From RPQJ01 sp963793005 (GTDB lineage: Bacteria; Pseudomonadota; Gammaproteobacteria; Steroidobacterales; Steroidobacteraceae): a stretch of DNA of 64,000 nt. Where the stretch lies: positions 1,922,001 through 1,986,000 of the forward strand of contig CAWBYP010000002.1 of assembly GCA_963793005.1 (NCBI GenBank). Reading direction: 5' to 3'. How positions within the stretch are numbered: the first letter of the stretch is position 1; the number at the start of each line of letters is the position of its first letter. Of the stretch, positions 1-8,882 are shown piece by piece. The position numbers were made by a program, and so were the translations under genes. The notes under the pieces are model-generated. The model was not told the DNA's origin and made no database searches. It saw only the letters and a list, made by a program, of their open reading frames with translations.

Positions 1-647
1 TCCTGGTAGGCCTCCATGTACTCGTGCGCCTGCATGTAGACGAACACGAAGCCGAGCAGGAAGGTAGCGGCGAGAAACACCTTGAGCAGGGCCCTGTTGC
101 CTGCCCGGAGTGCGTGGTGCGCGATGGTGATGGTGACGCCCGAGGTCAGCAGTATCGCCGTGTTGATTGCCGGGATGCCGAATGCCGGGATCGTCTCGAA
201 TGCGCCACCCACGTTGGCGGGGCCGTTGGTGGGCCAGGTTGCCTCGAAGCCGTCCCACACGAACACGTTGGTCAGGAATTTCGAGCCTTCGCCGCCCAGC
301 CATGGCACGGACAGCTGCCGCGCGTAATAGAGCACGCTGAAGAACGCAGCGAAGAACATCACCTCGGAGAAGATGAACCACATCATCCCCATGCGGAACG
401 AGCGGTCCACGCCCTGGTTGTACATGCCGGTCTGGCTCTCGTGGATCACGGTGCCGAACCAGCCGAAGAACATGAACGCGACCAGCGCCAGCCCCACGTA
501 GAACACCACCGGTCCGGTGAAGCCGTTCAGCCAGGCGGATACGCCCAGCATCGTGATGAACAGCGAAACCGAACCGATGATCGGCCACTTGCTGCCGTGC
601 GGGATGTAGTACTTGTCGCCGCCGTTAGCGGCATGTGCCTGGGCCAT
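1..647 (-). CDS. ctaE: Cytochrome c oxidase subunit III (3' end beyond window)
   Basis: Subunit III of the aa3-type cytochrome c oxidase, an inner-membrane protein that stabilises the catalytic subunit I. 215 codons are visible from an ATG at 647; the gene runs off the left edge. The reading frame shows the family's hydrophobic segments, the FGWFGTVIHES region and the histidine-containing TITIAHHALRAGNRALLK stretch. It is the last visible gene of the ctaC-ctaD-ctaG-ctaE operon, 75 bp after ctaG. The family is about 260-295 residues, so roughly a quarter is missing. Identification rests on sequence pattern plus operon order and is secure. Confidence 0.93.
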   Translation of the reverse strand, partial: MAQAHAANGGDKYYIPHGSKWPIIGSVSLFITMLGVSAWLNGFTGPVVFYVGLALVAFMFFGWFGTVIHESQTGMYNQGVDRSFRMGMMWFIFSEVMFFAAFFSVLYYARQLSVPWLGGEGSKFLTNVFVWDGFEATWPTNGPANVGGAFETIPAFGIPAINTAILLTSGVTITIAHHALRAGNRALLKVFLAATFLLGFVFVYMQAHEYMEAYQ

Positions 648-722
648 TGGCTCGAGCTCTCCTGTTCGTCCGTCCACACCGCCGCCGCGCTGCGGCCGGC
701 GGACCCTGTTCTTCCTTCGTCG

Positions 723-1265
723 TCAGCGTGCCGCGAGCTTCTGTCCCGGCAGCGTGTACATCGAGTACGCGAGCGTCATCCGGTCCACGTCCACAGGCAG
801 GTCGGGGCTCACGATGAAGCGAACCGTGAATTCCCGCTGCTCCGAGGCGCCGAAAGACTGAGGAGTGAAGCAGAAGCATTCCGTCTTCTGCAGGTACTGA
901 GCGGTCGTCGCCGGCGCAATGCTCGGCACTGCCTGCGCCACCACCGGCTGACTGGCGTTGTTGCGGATGCTGAACTTCGCTTCGTACAGCCGGCCGGGCT
1001 GGAGCACCAGTTCCCTGGTTTCGGGCGTCAGTTCGAAGTCGCTGCCTGGCGGCAGCATCGACATGAACTCGAGCGTGACTTCGCGCCCGGCCCCCGCCTC
1101 GCTCGCCCGCACAGCGGACGGCGCGTCGTTGGTCCGTATGCCGGCCGCCTCGCAGAGGATGTTGTAGAGCGGCACCAGCGCGAAGCCGAACGCAAAGCTG
1201 CCCGCCACCATGACCAGCAGGCTGCGCGTCAGCGATCGGTTGCCCTGGCGGGTCTGCCTATCCAC
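723..1265 (-). CDS. ctaG: Cytochrome c oxidase assembly protein CtaG/Cox11
   Basis: Copper chaperone that delivers copper to the CuB site of oxidase subunit I. The 180-residue protein has one N-terminal membrane anchor (about residues 14-32) followed by a periplasmic immunoglobulin-like domain. The diagnostic copper-binding CFCF motif is present (C130, F131, C132, F133), as is a cysteine close to the anchor (C38). The start is a GTG at 1265, one base after the preceding 46-codon gene's stop codon, so translational coupling is likely. Length and motif match the family. Confidence 0.95.
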   Translation of the reverse strand: MDRQTRQGNRSLTRSLLVMVAGSFAFGFALVPLYNILCEAAGIRTNDAPSAVRASEAGAGREVTLEFMSMLPPGSDFELTPETRELVLQPGRLYEAKFSIRNNASQPVVAQAVPSIAPATTAQYLQKTECFCFTPQSFGASEQREFTVRFIVSPDLPVDVDRMTLAYSMYTLPGQKLAAR

Positions 1266-1266
1266 G

Positions 1267-1407
1267 TCAGTGCTGCGCCTTTATCACGCTCGAGGCGATG
1301 AACGCCACGTAGATCGCGAGCGCCACCAGCGCCAGCACGATCGTGGTCCTGCGGATGCCTCGCCGCTGCTCTTCGGTGGGGTCGTGGCTCACCTTGATGC
1401 CGCTCAC
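1267..1407 (-). CDS. Small oxidase assembly-type membrane protein (46 aa)
   Basis: Short gene between ctaD and ctaG. It starts with GTG at 1407, overlapping the ctaD stop as GTGA, and ends one base before ctaG. The 46-residue product has a charged N-terminus (VSHDPTEEQRRGIRRT) and one hydrophobic helix (IVLALVALAIYVAFIASSVI). Very small single-helix proteins in exactly this position are common in beta- and gammaproteobacteria and are annotated as cytochrome oxidase small assembly proteins. The role is inferred from position and topology; no catalytic motif exists. Confidence 0.7.
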   Translation of the reverse strand: MSGIKVSHDPTEEQRRGIRRTTIVLALVALAIYVAFIASSVIKAQH

Positions 1408-3005
1408 TTTACGACGGGTGCTTCGTCGAAGGTGTGGTAAGGCGCCGGCGAGGGCACCGTCCACTCCAGGCCGTGGTTCAACGCGCCGTCCCAGACGACG
1501 TCGCTGGCCTTCGCGCCGCCGCGCGCGCACTTCCACACCAGCCACACCAGCAGCAGCTGCGACAGCCCGAAGCCGAACGCGCCGATGGAGGACACCATGT
1601 TCCAGTCCGCGAACTGCGTCGAGTAGTCCGGGATGCGGCGCGGCATGCCCGCGAGCCCGAGGAAGTGCTGCGGGAAGAACAGCACGTTGACGAAGATCGC
1701 CGACAGCCAGAAGTGCGTCTTGGCGAGCTTCATGTCGTACATGTGGCCAGTCCACTTCGGCAGCCAGTAGTACACGCCGGCCATGATGGCGAACACCGCG
1801 CCCGGCACCAGCACGTAGTGGAAGTGGGCCACGATGAAATAGGTGTCGTGGTACTGGAAGTCGACCGGGGCGATGGCCATCATCAGGCCGGAGAAGCCGC
1901 CGATCGTGAACAGGAACAGGAACGCCAGCGCGAACAGCATCGGCGGCTCGAAGCTCAGCGATCCCCTCCACATCGTCGCCGTCCAGTTGAACACCTTCAC
2001 GCCCGTGGGTACGGCGATCAGCATGGTCGAGAGCATGAAGAACATCTCGCCGGCCAATGGCATGCCGACCGTGAACATGTGGTGCGCCCACACGATGAAC
2101 GACAGGAACGCGATCGAGGCGGTCGCGAACACCATCGCGTCATAGCCGAACAGGGGCTTCCTGGAAAACGTCGGGATGATCTCCGAGACGATGCCGAAAG
2201 CCGGCAGGATCATGATGTAGACCTCGGGATGCCCGAAGAACCAGAACACGTGCTGGTAGAGCACCGGGTCGCCGCCGCCGGATGCGGCGAAGAATGTCGT
2301 ATCGAAGAAGTGATCGGTGAGCAGCATCGTCACCGCGCCGGCGAAGACCGGCATCACGGCGATCAGCAGGTACGCGGTGATCAGCCAGGTCCACGGGAAC
2401 AGCGGCATCTTCAGCAGCGTCATGCCCGGCGCGCGCATGTTCATGATGGTCACGATGATGTTGATCGAGCCCATGATCGAGGACGCGCCAGCCAGGTGGA
2501 TCGCGAAGATCGCGAGCGGCAGCGCGTCGCCGGTCTGCAGCACCAGCGGCGGGTAGAGCGTCCAGCCTGAAGCGGGGCCGCCGCCCGGCATGAACAACGA
2601 CAGGATCAGCAGCGTGAACGCGGCGACCAGCAGCCAGAAGCTGAAGTTGTTCATGCGCGGCAGCGCCATGTCCGGCGCGCCGATCTGCATCGGGATCATC
2701 CAGTTGGCCAGCCCGACCGCCGCGGGCATCACCGCGCCGAACACCATGATCAGCGCGTGGACCGTGGTCATGGTGTTGAAGAAGCCGGGATCGACCAGCT
2801 GCATGCCGGGCATGAAGAGTTCCGCGCGGATCACCAGCGCCATGCAGCCGCCAACCAGGAACATGATGAGGCTGAACACCAGGTACATCGTGCCGATGTC
2901 CTTGTGGTTCGTCGTGAATAACCACCGGCCGATGCCCTTGGCCGGGCCGTGGTCGTCGTGATGCTCGTGGGCTGCACCGAGGGCGTGGGTGTGCGTTGCG
3001 CTCAT
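1404..3005 (-). CDS. ctaD: Cytochrome c oxidase subunit I
   Basis: Catalytic haem-copper subunit that reduces oxygen to water and pumps protons. 533 residues with about twelve membrane segments. Visible ligand motifs include FGHPEVYIMILPAFG (CuB histidine and the cross-linked tyrosine), WAHHMFTVG (paired CuB histidines) and HFHYVLVPGAVFA (haem a/a3 histidines). The N-terminus is unusually histidine-rich (ATHTHALGAAHEHHDDHG). ATG at 3005 is preferred to the in-frame TTG at 3011, which sits on the ctaC stop. The stop overlaps the next small gene. Length is normal for the type A oxidase family. Confidence 0.97.
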   Translation of the reverse strand: MSATHTHALGAAHEHHDDHGPAKGIGRWLFTTNHKDIGTMYLVFSLIMFLVGGCMALVIRAELFMPGMQLVDPGFFNTMTTVHALIMVFGAVMPAAVGLANWMIPMQIGAPDMALPRMNNFSFWLLVAAFTLLILSLFMPGGGPASGWTLYPPLVLQTGDALPLAIFAIHLAGASSIMGSINIIVTIMNMRAPGMTLLKMPLFPWTWLITAYLLIAVMPVFAGAVTMLLTDHFFDTTFFAASGGGDPVLYQHVFWFFGHPEVYIMILPAFGIVSEIIPTFSRKPLFGYDAMVFATASIAFLSFIVWAHHMFTVGMPLAGEMFFMLSTMLIAVPTGVKVFNWTATMWRGSLSFEPPMLFALAFLFLFTIGGFSGLMMAIAPVDFQYHDTYFIVAHFHYVLVPGAVFAIMAGVYYWLPKWTGHMYDMKLAKTHFWLSAIFVNVLFFPQHFLGLAGMPRRIPDYSTQFADWNMVSSIGAFGFGLSQLLLVWLVWKCARGGAKASDVVWDGALNHGLEWTVPSPAPYHTFDEAPVVK

Positions 3006-3011
3006 CGTCAA

Positions 3012-3887
3012 TTACTCCGCCGCGGCGACGCGCAGGGCCGCCGGCTCTTCATTGTTCATGGCCACGTTCGTCGCGGTCGGGTTTGCGGCCTGCATGGCCG
3101 ACTTGCGGGCCTCCAGCCACGCGTCGAACTCCGCGCGCGGCTTGACCTCGACCACCACCGGCATGAAGCCGTGGTCGCGGCCGCAGAGCTCGACGCACTG
3201 CCCGCGATACGTGCCGACCTTGTCGGCTTTGAACCACAGTTCGTTGATGTAACCGGGAATGGCGTCCTTCTTCAGGCCGAAATCCGGCACCCACCAGGAG
3301 TGGATCACGTCCGCCGCCGTGACCAGCACGCGTACCTTGACGCCTTGCGGCACCACCAGAGGCTGGTCCACGTCGAGCAGGTAGTTCTGCACTGAATACG
3401 GGTCGATGCCGGAGTCGAGCTGGCGCGCGAAGTTGCTGTCCTCGGCGAGCTTCGAGTAGAAGGAAACGCCTTCGCCGACGTACTCGTACTGCCACATCCA
3501 CTGGTAGCCCGTGACCTTGACGGTCAGTTCGGAGCCGCTGGCGTCGTCGATCTTGACCAGCGTGCGCGCAGCCGGAATGGCCATGCCGACCAGGATAAGC
3601 ACGGGAATCACCGTCCAGACGATTTCGGCAGTGGTGTTGTGGTCGAAGGTCGCGGGGACCGCGCCCTTGGATTTCCTGAAGGTCGCGATCGAATAGATCA
3701 TGACGCCGAAGACCGCGACGGCGATTGCCACGCAGATCCAGAGGATCAGCGTGTGCAGCCCGTAAATTTCCCGGCTGAGGTCCGTGACCCCGACTCGCAG
3801 GTCGAGATCTGACCAGGCCGCCATGACCGGAGTGCTTCCGATCAGGAAGGCCGCACTGGCCGCGAGCGCACGCTTCACCATCTTCAT
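3012..3887 (-). CDS. ctaC: Cytochrome c oxidase subunit II
   Basis: Subunit II accepts electrons from cytochrome c at its binuclear CuA centre. The 291-residue product starts at ATG 3887 (MKMVKRALAAS) with a GGGAGA ribosome site upstream and a signal-type N-terminus, then two transmembrane helices and a periplasmic cupredoxin domain. The CuA motif GQCVELCGRDHGFM carries both cysteines, the bridging glutamate, a histidine and the methionine; the earlier histidine lies in VIHSWWVPDFG. The frame stays open to 3983, but that extension lacks a signal sequence and is unlikely to be translated. First gene of the oxidase operon. Confidence 0.96.
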   Translation of the reverse strand: MKMVKRALAASAAFLIGSTPVMAAWSDLDLRVGVTDLSREIYGLHTLILWICVAIAVAVFGVMIYSIATFRKSKGAVPATFDHNTTAEIVWTVIPVLILVGMAIPAARTLVKIDDASGSELTVKVTGYQWMWQYEYVGEGVSFYSKLAEDSNFARQLDSGIDPYSVQNYLLDVDQPLVVPQGVKVRVLVTAADVIHSWWVPDFGLKKDAIPGYINELWFKADKVGTYRGQCVELCGRDHGFMPVVVEVKPRAEFDAWLEARKSAMQAANPTATNVAMNNEEPAALRVAAAE

Positions 3888-4060
3888 GGGCAAACCATCT
3901 CCCGTGTCGTAAATCCGCAGCCTCCCAGGACCGCGCCTGGCACTCGGCCGGACGCTCTGGCGGCGGCCGGGTCGGGTATTCACTCGCGCCCCCCGGAGGC
4001 TCTGCAGGCGAGCACGGCCGGTTGGGCAAGCGCGAGAGGGTCGCGAAGTTTAACCCCCTG

Positions 4061-4786
4061 TCACTGCGGAGGAAATACCGCATGACGAAGCAGCGGCCGG
4101 TCGAGCCAGGCGGCAGCGGTGGTCGCATCGGCGGCCTCGAGGGTCGGAATGACCGCCAGCGGTGGGGTGCCGAGGACCATTTCGAGCGATTCGAGGTTTT
4201 CCTCTGCGCGGGCGAATCCGGCATCGATGCGGTTGCCGACCCAGCCGATGAATGGGCAGCGATCCGCGGCTGCGATGGCCTCGAGGGTCAGCCGGGCATG
4301 GTTCAGGCAACCCAGCCGCAGGCCGACCACGAGAATGACGCCGAGGCCCAGGCGCTCCGGCAACTCGCTCAGGAAGCCAGCAGGGTGCAGCGGCACGCGC
4401 CAGCCGCCTGCGCCCTCGACAATGGCAATTTGCGCGCCGGCCGTCGCACACGCATACCACTGCTCGAGTGCATCAACTGAAATGGCGATGCCGGCATCGC
4501 GGGCCGCAAGGTGCGGGGCAATGGCGGGTTCGAAGCACAGCGGGTTCGTCATTTCATAGGGCAGTGGAACCGAGCCCGCCGCTGCGAGCGCGAGTGCGTC
4601 CTGGTTTCGCAGTCCCTGGGCGCCGGAATCCGCGCCGCTGGCCACTGGCTTGAGTCCTACGACCCGCTGGCCCTGTTGAGCGAGCAGGTGAACGAGGCCG
4701 GCCGCGACTATGGTCTTGCCGACGCCCGTGTCGGTACCGGTCACGAATATTCCGCGCGGAGCGGTCGATTTATAGCCGTGTGACAA
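4061..4786 (-). CDS. bioD: ATP-dependent dethiobiotin synthetase
   Basis: Closes the ureido ring of 7,8-diaminopelargonate with CO2 and ATP to give dethiobiotin. 241 residues; the P-loop GTDTGVGKT lies near the N-terminus, followed by the family motif GLKPVASGA and the substrate-loop motif EGAGGWRVPL. The only in-frame start before the P-loop with sensible spacing is TTG at 4786, so a weak start codon is likely. It is the last gene of the bio cluster but lies 94 bp after bioC, behind a terminator-like hairpin and an AT-rich linker, unlike the overlapping genes upstream. It may therefore be expressed partly on its own. Confidence 0.93.
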   Translation of the reverse strand: MSHGYKSTAPRGIFVTGTDTGVGKTIVAAGLVHLLAQQGQRVVGLKPVASGADSGAQGLRNQDALALAAAGSVPLPYEMTNPLCFEPAIAPHLAARDAGIAISVDALEQWYACATAGAQIAIVEGAGGWRVPLHPAGFLSELPERLGLGVILVVGLRLGCLNHARLTLEAIAAADRCPFIGWVGNRIDAGFARAEENLESLEMVLGTPPLAVIPTLEAADATTAAAWLDRPLLRHAVFPPQ

Positions 4787-4849
4787 AATGAATCTCAGGT
4801 TTGTAAAGACCAGATACAGGCATTTATTTTCAGCATGACAAATAATAAT

Positions 4850-4891
4850 AACTTCATAAAAATAACGGCACTAGCCCACGTCAGCTAGTGC
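4850..4891 (-). terminator. Candidate intrinsic terminator at the end of bioC
   Basis: Read on the minus strand, GCACTAGC (4891-4884) pairs with GCTAGTGC (4875-4868) around an 8-nt loop that contains the bioC stop codon. It is followed by CGTTATTTTTATG. An 8-bp stem with a U-rich tail fits a Rho-independent terminator or an attenuating element between bioC and bioD. The remaining linker up to bioD is strikingly AT-rich for this genome and carries no other gene. Confidence 0.5.
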
Positions 4892-5786
4892 TTTCGCGCC
4901 GTCCGATCTGGCTGAACGGCACCAGGGACTCTCCAGCCGGTCCGCGGGCCACCTGCCGTGGATTCACTTGCGGCGCCCACGCGTGGCCGTACACGACCTC
5001 GTAGGTCGCTGGCAGCTTGCCGTCGCAACGAAAAGCTTCGTAAGCCGCGGTCATCCGGGCGAGCGCCGCCTTGCCCGTCAGGCCTCGGGGCCGGCCGGCA
5101 CTGGCGTTGTGGGCACCGATCGCCTTCAGGTCCAGCATCAGGTGCCTGACCTCGGCGTAGGTCATCACGTGGCGCTCCACGTCCATCACCGGCTCCGCGA
5201 GGCCTGCGCGCAGCAGTGCGTCGCCGAGGTCGTGCATGTCGATGAAGCGGCTGACGTGGACACGGTCGTCGGCCGCAGACCAGGCGTGGCGAAGTTCGTG
5301 CAGGGTGTCGGGACCGAAGCTTGCGAATGTGAGCAGGCCACCCGGCCGCAGGACCCGGCGGCATTCGGCGAACACCCGGTCGGGTTCGTCGCACCACTGC
5401 AGCATCAGGTTGCTGAAGACCATGTCGAAGCTGGCCGTGCGGAACGGCAGGCCCGCAGCGTCGGCGCAGACCCGGCGAAACCGGCGCAGCAGTGTCTGTC
5501 GCCGCCCCGCCTCGCGCAGCATAGACTCCGCGAGGTCCAGGCCCACCACCAGGCTCGTCGGGTAGCGGCGCTTCAGCGCCAGCGCGGCGTGCCCGGTCCC
5601 GGTGCCCAGGTCCAGCACCGCCGCAGGCTCGATTCGCACCAGGTCCAGGCGCTCGAGCAGTTCGCCGCGAACGCGCTGCTGGAGTTCGGCCGAGGCATCG
5701 TATGTCGTGGCAGCGCGCCCGAACGCCCTGCGGACTGCAACCCGCTCGAGCAGGAACCCGTCATCGCCGGTGCCCTTCGCGCTCAC
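4881..5786 (-). CDS. bioC: Malonyl-ACP O-methyltransferase
   Basis: SAM-dependent methyltransferase that masks the malonyl carboxyl group so the fatty-acid enzymes can build pimeloyl-ACP. 301 residues. Motif I VLDLGTGTGHAAL binds SAM; the second acidic strand VVGLDLAESML and the CADAAGLPF segment follow, then FDMVFSNLMLQWC, which is characteristic of BioC. The start ATG (5786) overlaps the bioH stop by 4 bp. In this pathway BioC opens, and BioH closes, the disguised pimelate synthesis. Confidence 0.94.
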   Translation of the reverse strand: MSAKGTGDDGFLLERVAVRRAFGRAATTYDASAELQQRVRGELLERLDLVRIEPAAVLDLGTGTGHAALALKRRYPTSLVVGLDLAESMLREAGRRQTLLRRFRRVCADAAGLPFRTASFDMVFSNLMLQWCDEPDRVFAECRRVLRPGGLLTFASFGPDTLHELRHAWSAADDRVHVSRFIDMHDLGDALLRAGLAEPVMDVERHVMTYAEVRHLMLDLKAIGAHNASAGRPRGLTGKAALARMTAAYEAFRCDGKLPATYEVVYGHAWAPQVNPRQVARGPAGESLVPFSQIGRRESTS

Positions 5787-6583
5787 GCCGGTTCCGCCGT
5801 CGGCACGGGAGCGTGCCCTGGCTGCAGGAAACCGAGTACATGGTGGAGCACCTGGCGTCCGTGCGACAGGAACGGAGCATGTCCGCCATGGGCGATCTCG
5901 ACGAAACTTGCAGTCGGCAGTGCCGAGGCCAGTGCGCGTCCTGCAGCGGCGGGCGTCAGTCGGTCGCGTTGCCCGGCGATGACCAGCGCCGGCAGCGCGA
6001 TGCCGGGGAGAATGCGGCGCAAGTCAACCGTGCGCAGTATCTCGAGGCCCGCGGCCAGTGCGCGCGGGTCGGGCGGGCCGTGGGCATCGAGGTTCCGCCT
6101 GAGCAGGCGCAGCGTATCGAGCGCGCGCTCGTCGCCGCGTGCCTGAAGCGCGAGAAAGTTCTGCACCGTGCCGCGATGGTCTTCCGCAAGGCCTTGTGCA
6201 AATTCATCAAGCAACCTGGCGTCCATGGCGTGCGGCCAGTCACCGCCGGCGACGAATCTTGGCGTGGTCGCCAACAGCACAAGTGCACTGACGCGTCGCG
6301 GATCCTGCCGCGCGAGCTCGAGCGCGATCATTCCGCCCAGCGACCAGCCGACCAGAATCGCGCCCTGGGGCACGATCTGGCCCACGGCGCGCGCGAGATC
6401 CGCCAGGCCCGCGAGACCAGGCGCCCACGGGCTGTGCCCGTGGCCGGGCAGGTCCACCAGGTGCAGACGCGCGTGCAGCGCCAGTTCGTCCAGCCACGGA
6501 CCCCACATTCCGCCATGCAGGGCCCAGCCGTGCAGCAGCACCAGGTCGGGACCCTGTCCGCGTACCTCGGCGTGCAGGCTCAT
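5783..6583 (-). CDS. bioH: Pimeloyl-ACP methyl ester carboxylesterase
   Basis: Alpha/beta hydrolase that removes the methyl group from pimeloyl-ACP methyl ester, ending the elongation phase of biotin synthesis. 266 residues from ATG 6583, whose ATGA overlaps the bioF stop. The oxyanion-hole region LLHGWALHGGMW and the nucleophile elbow GWSLGG (S81) are clear; the C-terminal IAHGGHAPFLSH provides the catalytic histidine. The reading frame stays open far upstream inside bioF, but only this start gives a BioH-like N-terminus. Sitting between bioF and bioC supports BioH over a generic esterase. Confidence 0.93.
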   Translation of the reverse strand: MSLHAEVRGQGPDLVLLHGWALHGGMWGPWLDELALHARLHLVDLPGHGHSPWAPGLAGLADLARAVGQIVPQGAILVGWSLGGMIALELARQDPRRVSALVLLATTPRFVAGGDWPHAMDARLLDEFAQGLAEDHRGTVQNFLALQARGDERALDTLRLLRRNLDAHGPPDPRALAAGLEILRTVDLRRILPGIALPALVIAGQRDRLTPAAAGRALASALPTASFVEIAHGGHAPFLSHGRQVLHHVLGFLQPGHAPVPTAEPA

Positions 6584-7764
6584 GAGAGCAGCCCGCGCCC
6601 GCGCAGTTCGGCAAGGGACGCCAGCAGGTGCTCCAGGTCCGAGTCGGTGTGCGCCGCGGAAAACGTGATCCGCAACCGGGAGGTGCCGGCGGGCACGGTC
6701 GGTGGCCTGATCGCCGGGACGAAGATGCCGCAGTCGCGCAAGGCTGCACTGGCGTCGAGCGCCGCGGACTCGCTGCCAAGCAGCAGCGGCTGGATCGGCG
6801 ATACCGAAGGCGCAAGGCGCAGGCCCAGCCCGGCTGCCTCGGCACGGAACCGCGCCGCGTGCGCCAGTACGGCTGCGCGTCGCCAGGGTTCGTCCTGCAT
6901 CACCCGCAGCGCGGCGCGAGTTGCCGCGGCGACCGCCGGCGGCAGGGCCGTCGTGTATACGTACTCGCGTGCACCCTGGGCCAGCGTCTCGACCAGTTCC
7001 GACGAGCCTGCGACGAACGCGCCGAATGTCCCCACGGCCTTGCCGAGCGTGCACATCAGCGCCGGCACCTCGTCGCTGCCGAGGCCGGCGAACTCCACGC
7101 TGCCACGCCCGTGTTCACCCAGTACGCCGAAGCCATGCGCGTCGTCCACGAACAGGGTCGCGTCGTGATTGCTGCAGGCGGCCGCAAGACTGCCGAGCGG
7201 GGCGACGTCGCCGTCCATGCTGAACACGCCGTCGGTCGCGACCAGCGCCCGGCCCTTGCGCGGTGCCGTGAGGCGCCCTCGCAGCGCGTCGGCGTCGCGA
7301 TGCGGATAGCGGCGCAGCTGCGCGCCGCTCGCGAGTCCCGCGTCGATCAGCGAAGCGTGGTTGAGGCGGTCCTCGTGCACCACGCCACCACGACCGGCCA
7401 GCGCCCGCACCACGGCCAGGTTGGCCATGTAGCCCGTCGAGAACAGCAGCGCCCGGGGCCGCGCGGTGAATTCGGCCAGTTCTTCTTCCAGCGCGTGATG
7501 TTCGCGGGTGTGGCCGCTCAACAGGTGCGAGGCGCCGCTGCCGACACCCCAGCGGCGCGCGGCATGGACGAGAGCCTCCACCACGGCCGGGTGATCGGCG
7601 AGGCCCAGGTAGTCGTTGCTGCAGAACGCCAGGTATTGGCGGTCGCCGACCAGCAGCCGCGTGGAGCCCGCGGCCCGCGACTCGACGATGGAGCGGCTGC
7701 GTCCGCGCCCGTCCGCGCGCAGCTGCTCGAGACCGGCGGCGAGTTCTGCGTCGAGTGCCCGCAT
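6580..7764 (-). CDS. bioF: 8-amino-7-oxononanoate synthase
   Basis: PLP enzyme that condenses pimeloyl-ACP with L-alanine to make KAPA. 394 residues. Typical stretches are FCSNDYLGLADHP near the N-terminus, GSGASHLLSGH, the substrate-binding segment VDDAHGFGVLGEHGRGS, and the Schiff-base region CTLGKAVGTFGAF, whose lysine binds PLP. It follows bioB after 9 bp and overlaps bioH by 4 bp, so bioB-F-H-C read as one transcript. Confidence 0.96.
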   Translation of the reverse strand: MRALDAELAAGLEQLRADGRGRSRSIVESRAAGSTRLLVGDRQYLAFCSNDYLGLADHPAVVEALVHAARRWGVGSGASHLLSGHTREHHALEEELAEFTARPRALLFSTGYMANLAVVRALAGRGGVVHEDRLNHASLIDAGLASGAQLRRYPHRDADALRGRLTAPRKGRALVATDGVFSMDGDVAPLGSLAAACSNHDATLFVDDAHGFGVLGEHGRGSVEFAGLGSDEVPALMCTLGKAVGTFGAFVAGSSELVETLAQGAREYVYTTALPPAVAAATRAALRVMQDEPWRRAAVLAHAARFRAEAAGLGLRLAPSVSPIQPLLLGSESAALDASAALRDCGIFVPAIRPPTVPAGTSRLRITFSAAHTDSDLEHLLASLAELRGRGLLS

Positions 7765-7773
7765 GGGCGCGAC

Positions 7774-8769
7774 TCAGGTGGCCGGGGCCGCGTCCGCGGC
7801 TGTCTCCCGCGTGAGGCCGAGGCGGGCGAATAGTTCGTCGTCGCGATTCCTGCCCGGATTCGGCGTGGTCAGCAGGCGCTCGCCGTAGAAGATCGAATTG
7901 GCGCCCGCGAGGAAGCACAGCGCCTGCACCGCGTCGCTCATTTCGGTGCGGCCGGCGGACAAGCGCACGTAGGAATGCGGCATCAACAGCCTGGCGGTCG
8001 CGACGGTGCGCACCAGGTCCAGCGGATCCAGCGGCGGCAGGCCGTCGAGCGGCGTGCCCTTGACCTGCACCAGCTGGTTGATCGGCACGCTCTCCGGATG
8101 CGCGGGAAGCGTGGCGAGCGTGTGCAGCAACTGCACTCGGTCGAGCTCGGACTCGCCCATTCCAAGGATGCCGCCGCAGCAGACCTTGAGGCCGGCGTCG
8201 CGTACCGCCCCGAGCGTGTCGAGCCGGTCCTGGTAGGTGCGCGTGGTGATGATCTCGCCGTAGAACGCCTCGGAGGTGTCCAGGTTGTGGTTGTAGTAGT
8301 CGAGCCCGGCGTCCTTCAGTTCGCGAGCCTGTCCCGGTGACAGCATGCCGAGCGTCGCGCAGGTCTCGAGGCCCAGCGCATTGACGGCGCGGACCATCTG
8401 CTTCACCTGCTCGAGCTGCTTCGGCTTGGGGCTGCGGTACGCCGCACCCATGCAGAAGCGGGTTGCGCCGCCGGCCCGGGCGGCCTCGGCGGCGGCTACC
8501 ACTGACGCAACGTCGAGAATCTCGTCGCGCTCGAGGCCTGTGTCGTGTCGCACGCTCTGCGGGCAGTAGGCGCAGTCCTCGGGGCAGGCGCCGGTCTTTA
8601 CCGACAGCAGCGTGCTGACCTGCACACGATTAGGGTCAAACGCCAGCCGGTGCACGCGCTGCGCGTGGTAGAGCAAGTCGTTGAATGGCAGGGCATTCAG
8701 CTCACGCGCCTCGTCCAGCGTCCAGTCGGTGCGGACTTCGCCCAGGCGGTCCAGGTCCAGGGATGGCAT
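7774..8769 (-). CDS. bioB: Biotin synthase
   Basis: Radical SAM enzyme that inserts sulphur into dethiobiotin. 331 residues from ATG 8769. The radical SAM cluster motif CPEDCAYC is present, as are the conserved RFCMGAAYRSPK and YYNHNLDTSEAFYG motifs and the VCCGGILGMGES region that contributes [2Fe-2S] ligands. The frame is open upstream to 9210, but that part runs under the divergent comF-like gene and is not coding. First gene of the bio operon; a dyad resembling a BirA operator lies about 105 bp upstream. Confidence 0.97.
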   Translation of the reverse strand: MPSLDLDRLGEVRTDWTLDEARELNALPFNDLLYHAQRVHRLAFDPNRVQVSTLLSVKTGACPEDCAYCPQSVRHDTGLERDEILDVASVVAAAEAARAGGATRFCMGAAYRSPKPKQLEQVKQMVRAVNALGLETCATLGMLSPGQARELKDAGLDYYNHNLDTSEAFYGEIITTRTYQDRLDTLGAVRDAGLKVCCGGILGMGESELDRVQLLHTLATLPAHPESVPINQLVQVKGTPLDGLPPLDPLDLVRTVATARLLMPHSYVRLSAGRTEMSDAVQALCFLAGANSIFYGERLLTTPNPGRNRDDELFARLGLTRETAADAAPAT

Positions 8770-8852
8770 CGAGAATCCTGATGTTCGGGGTGGAAATTCG
8801 GGCTGCAAGCCGGCTCTTCGCGGTGGAATCTGGCCGGCGACGGTCGCCCGGC

Positions 8853-8882
8853 AGTATTCAGAGCCCGGCCGGCGGCTGTCAA
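8853..8882 (-). promoter_or_regulatory. Candidate sigma-70 promoter of bioB
   Basis: On the minus strand TTGACA (8882-8877) is a perfect -35 box, followed after 18 nt by AATACT (8858-8853), which matches the -10 consensus at four positions. The -35 box lies inside the left half of the inverted repeat described as a possible BirA operator, so repressor binding would block it. Confidence 0.45.

Noticed and set aside
24..1301. A 425-codon plus-strand frame across ctaE and ctaG
   Set aside because: It crosses two well-supported minus-strand genes and has a low-complexity, histidine- and arginine-rich translation.
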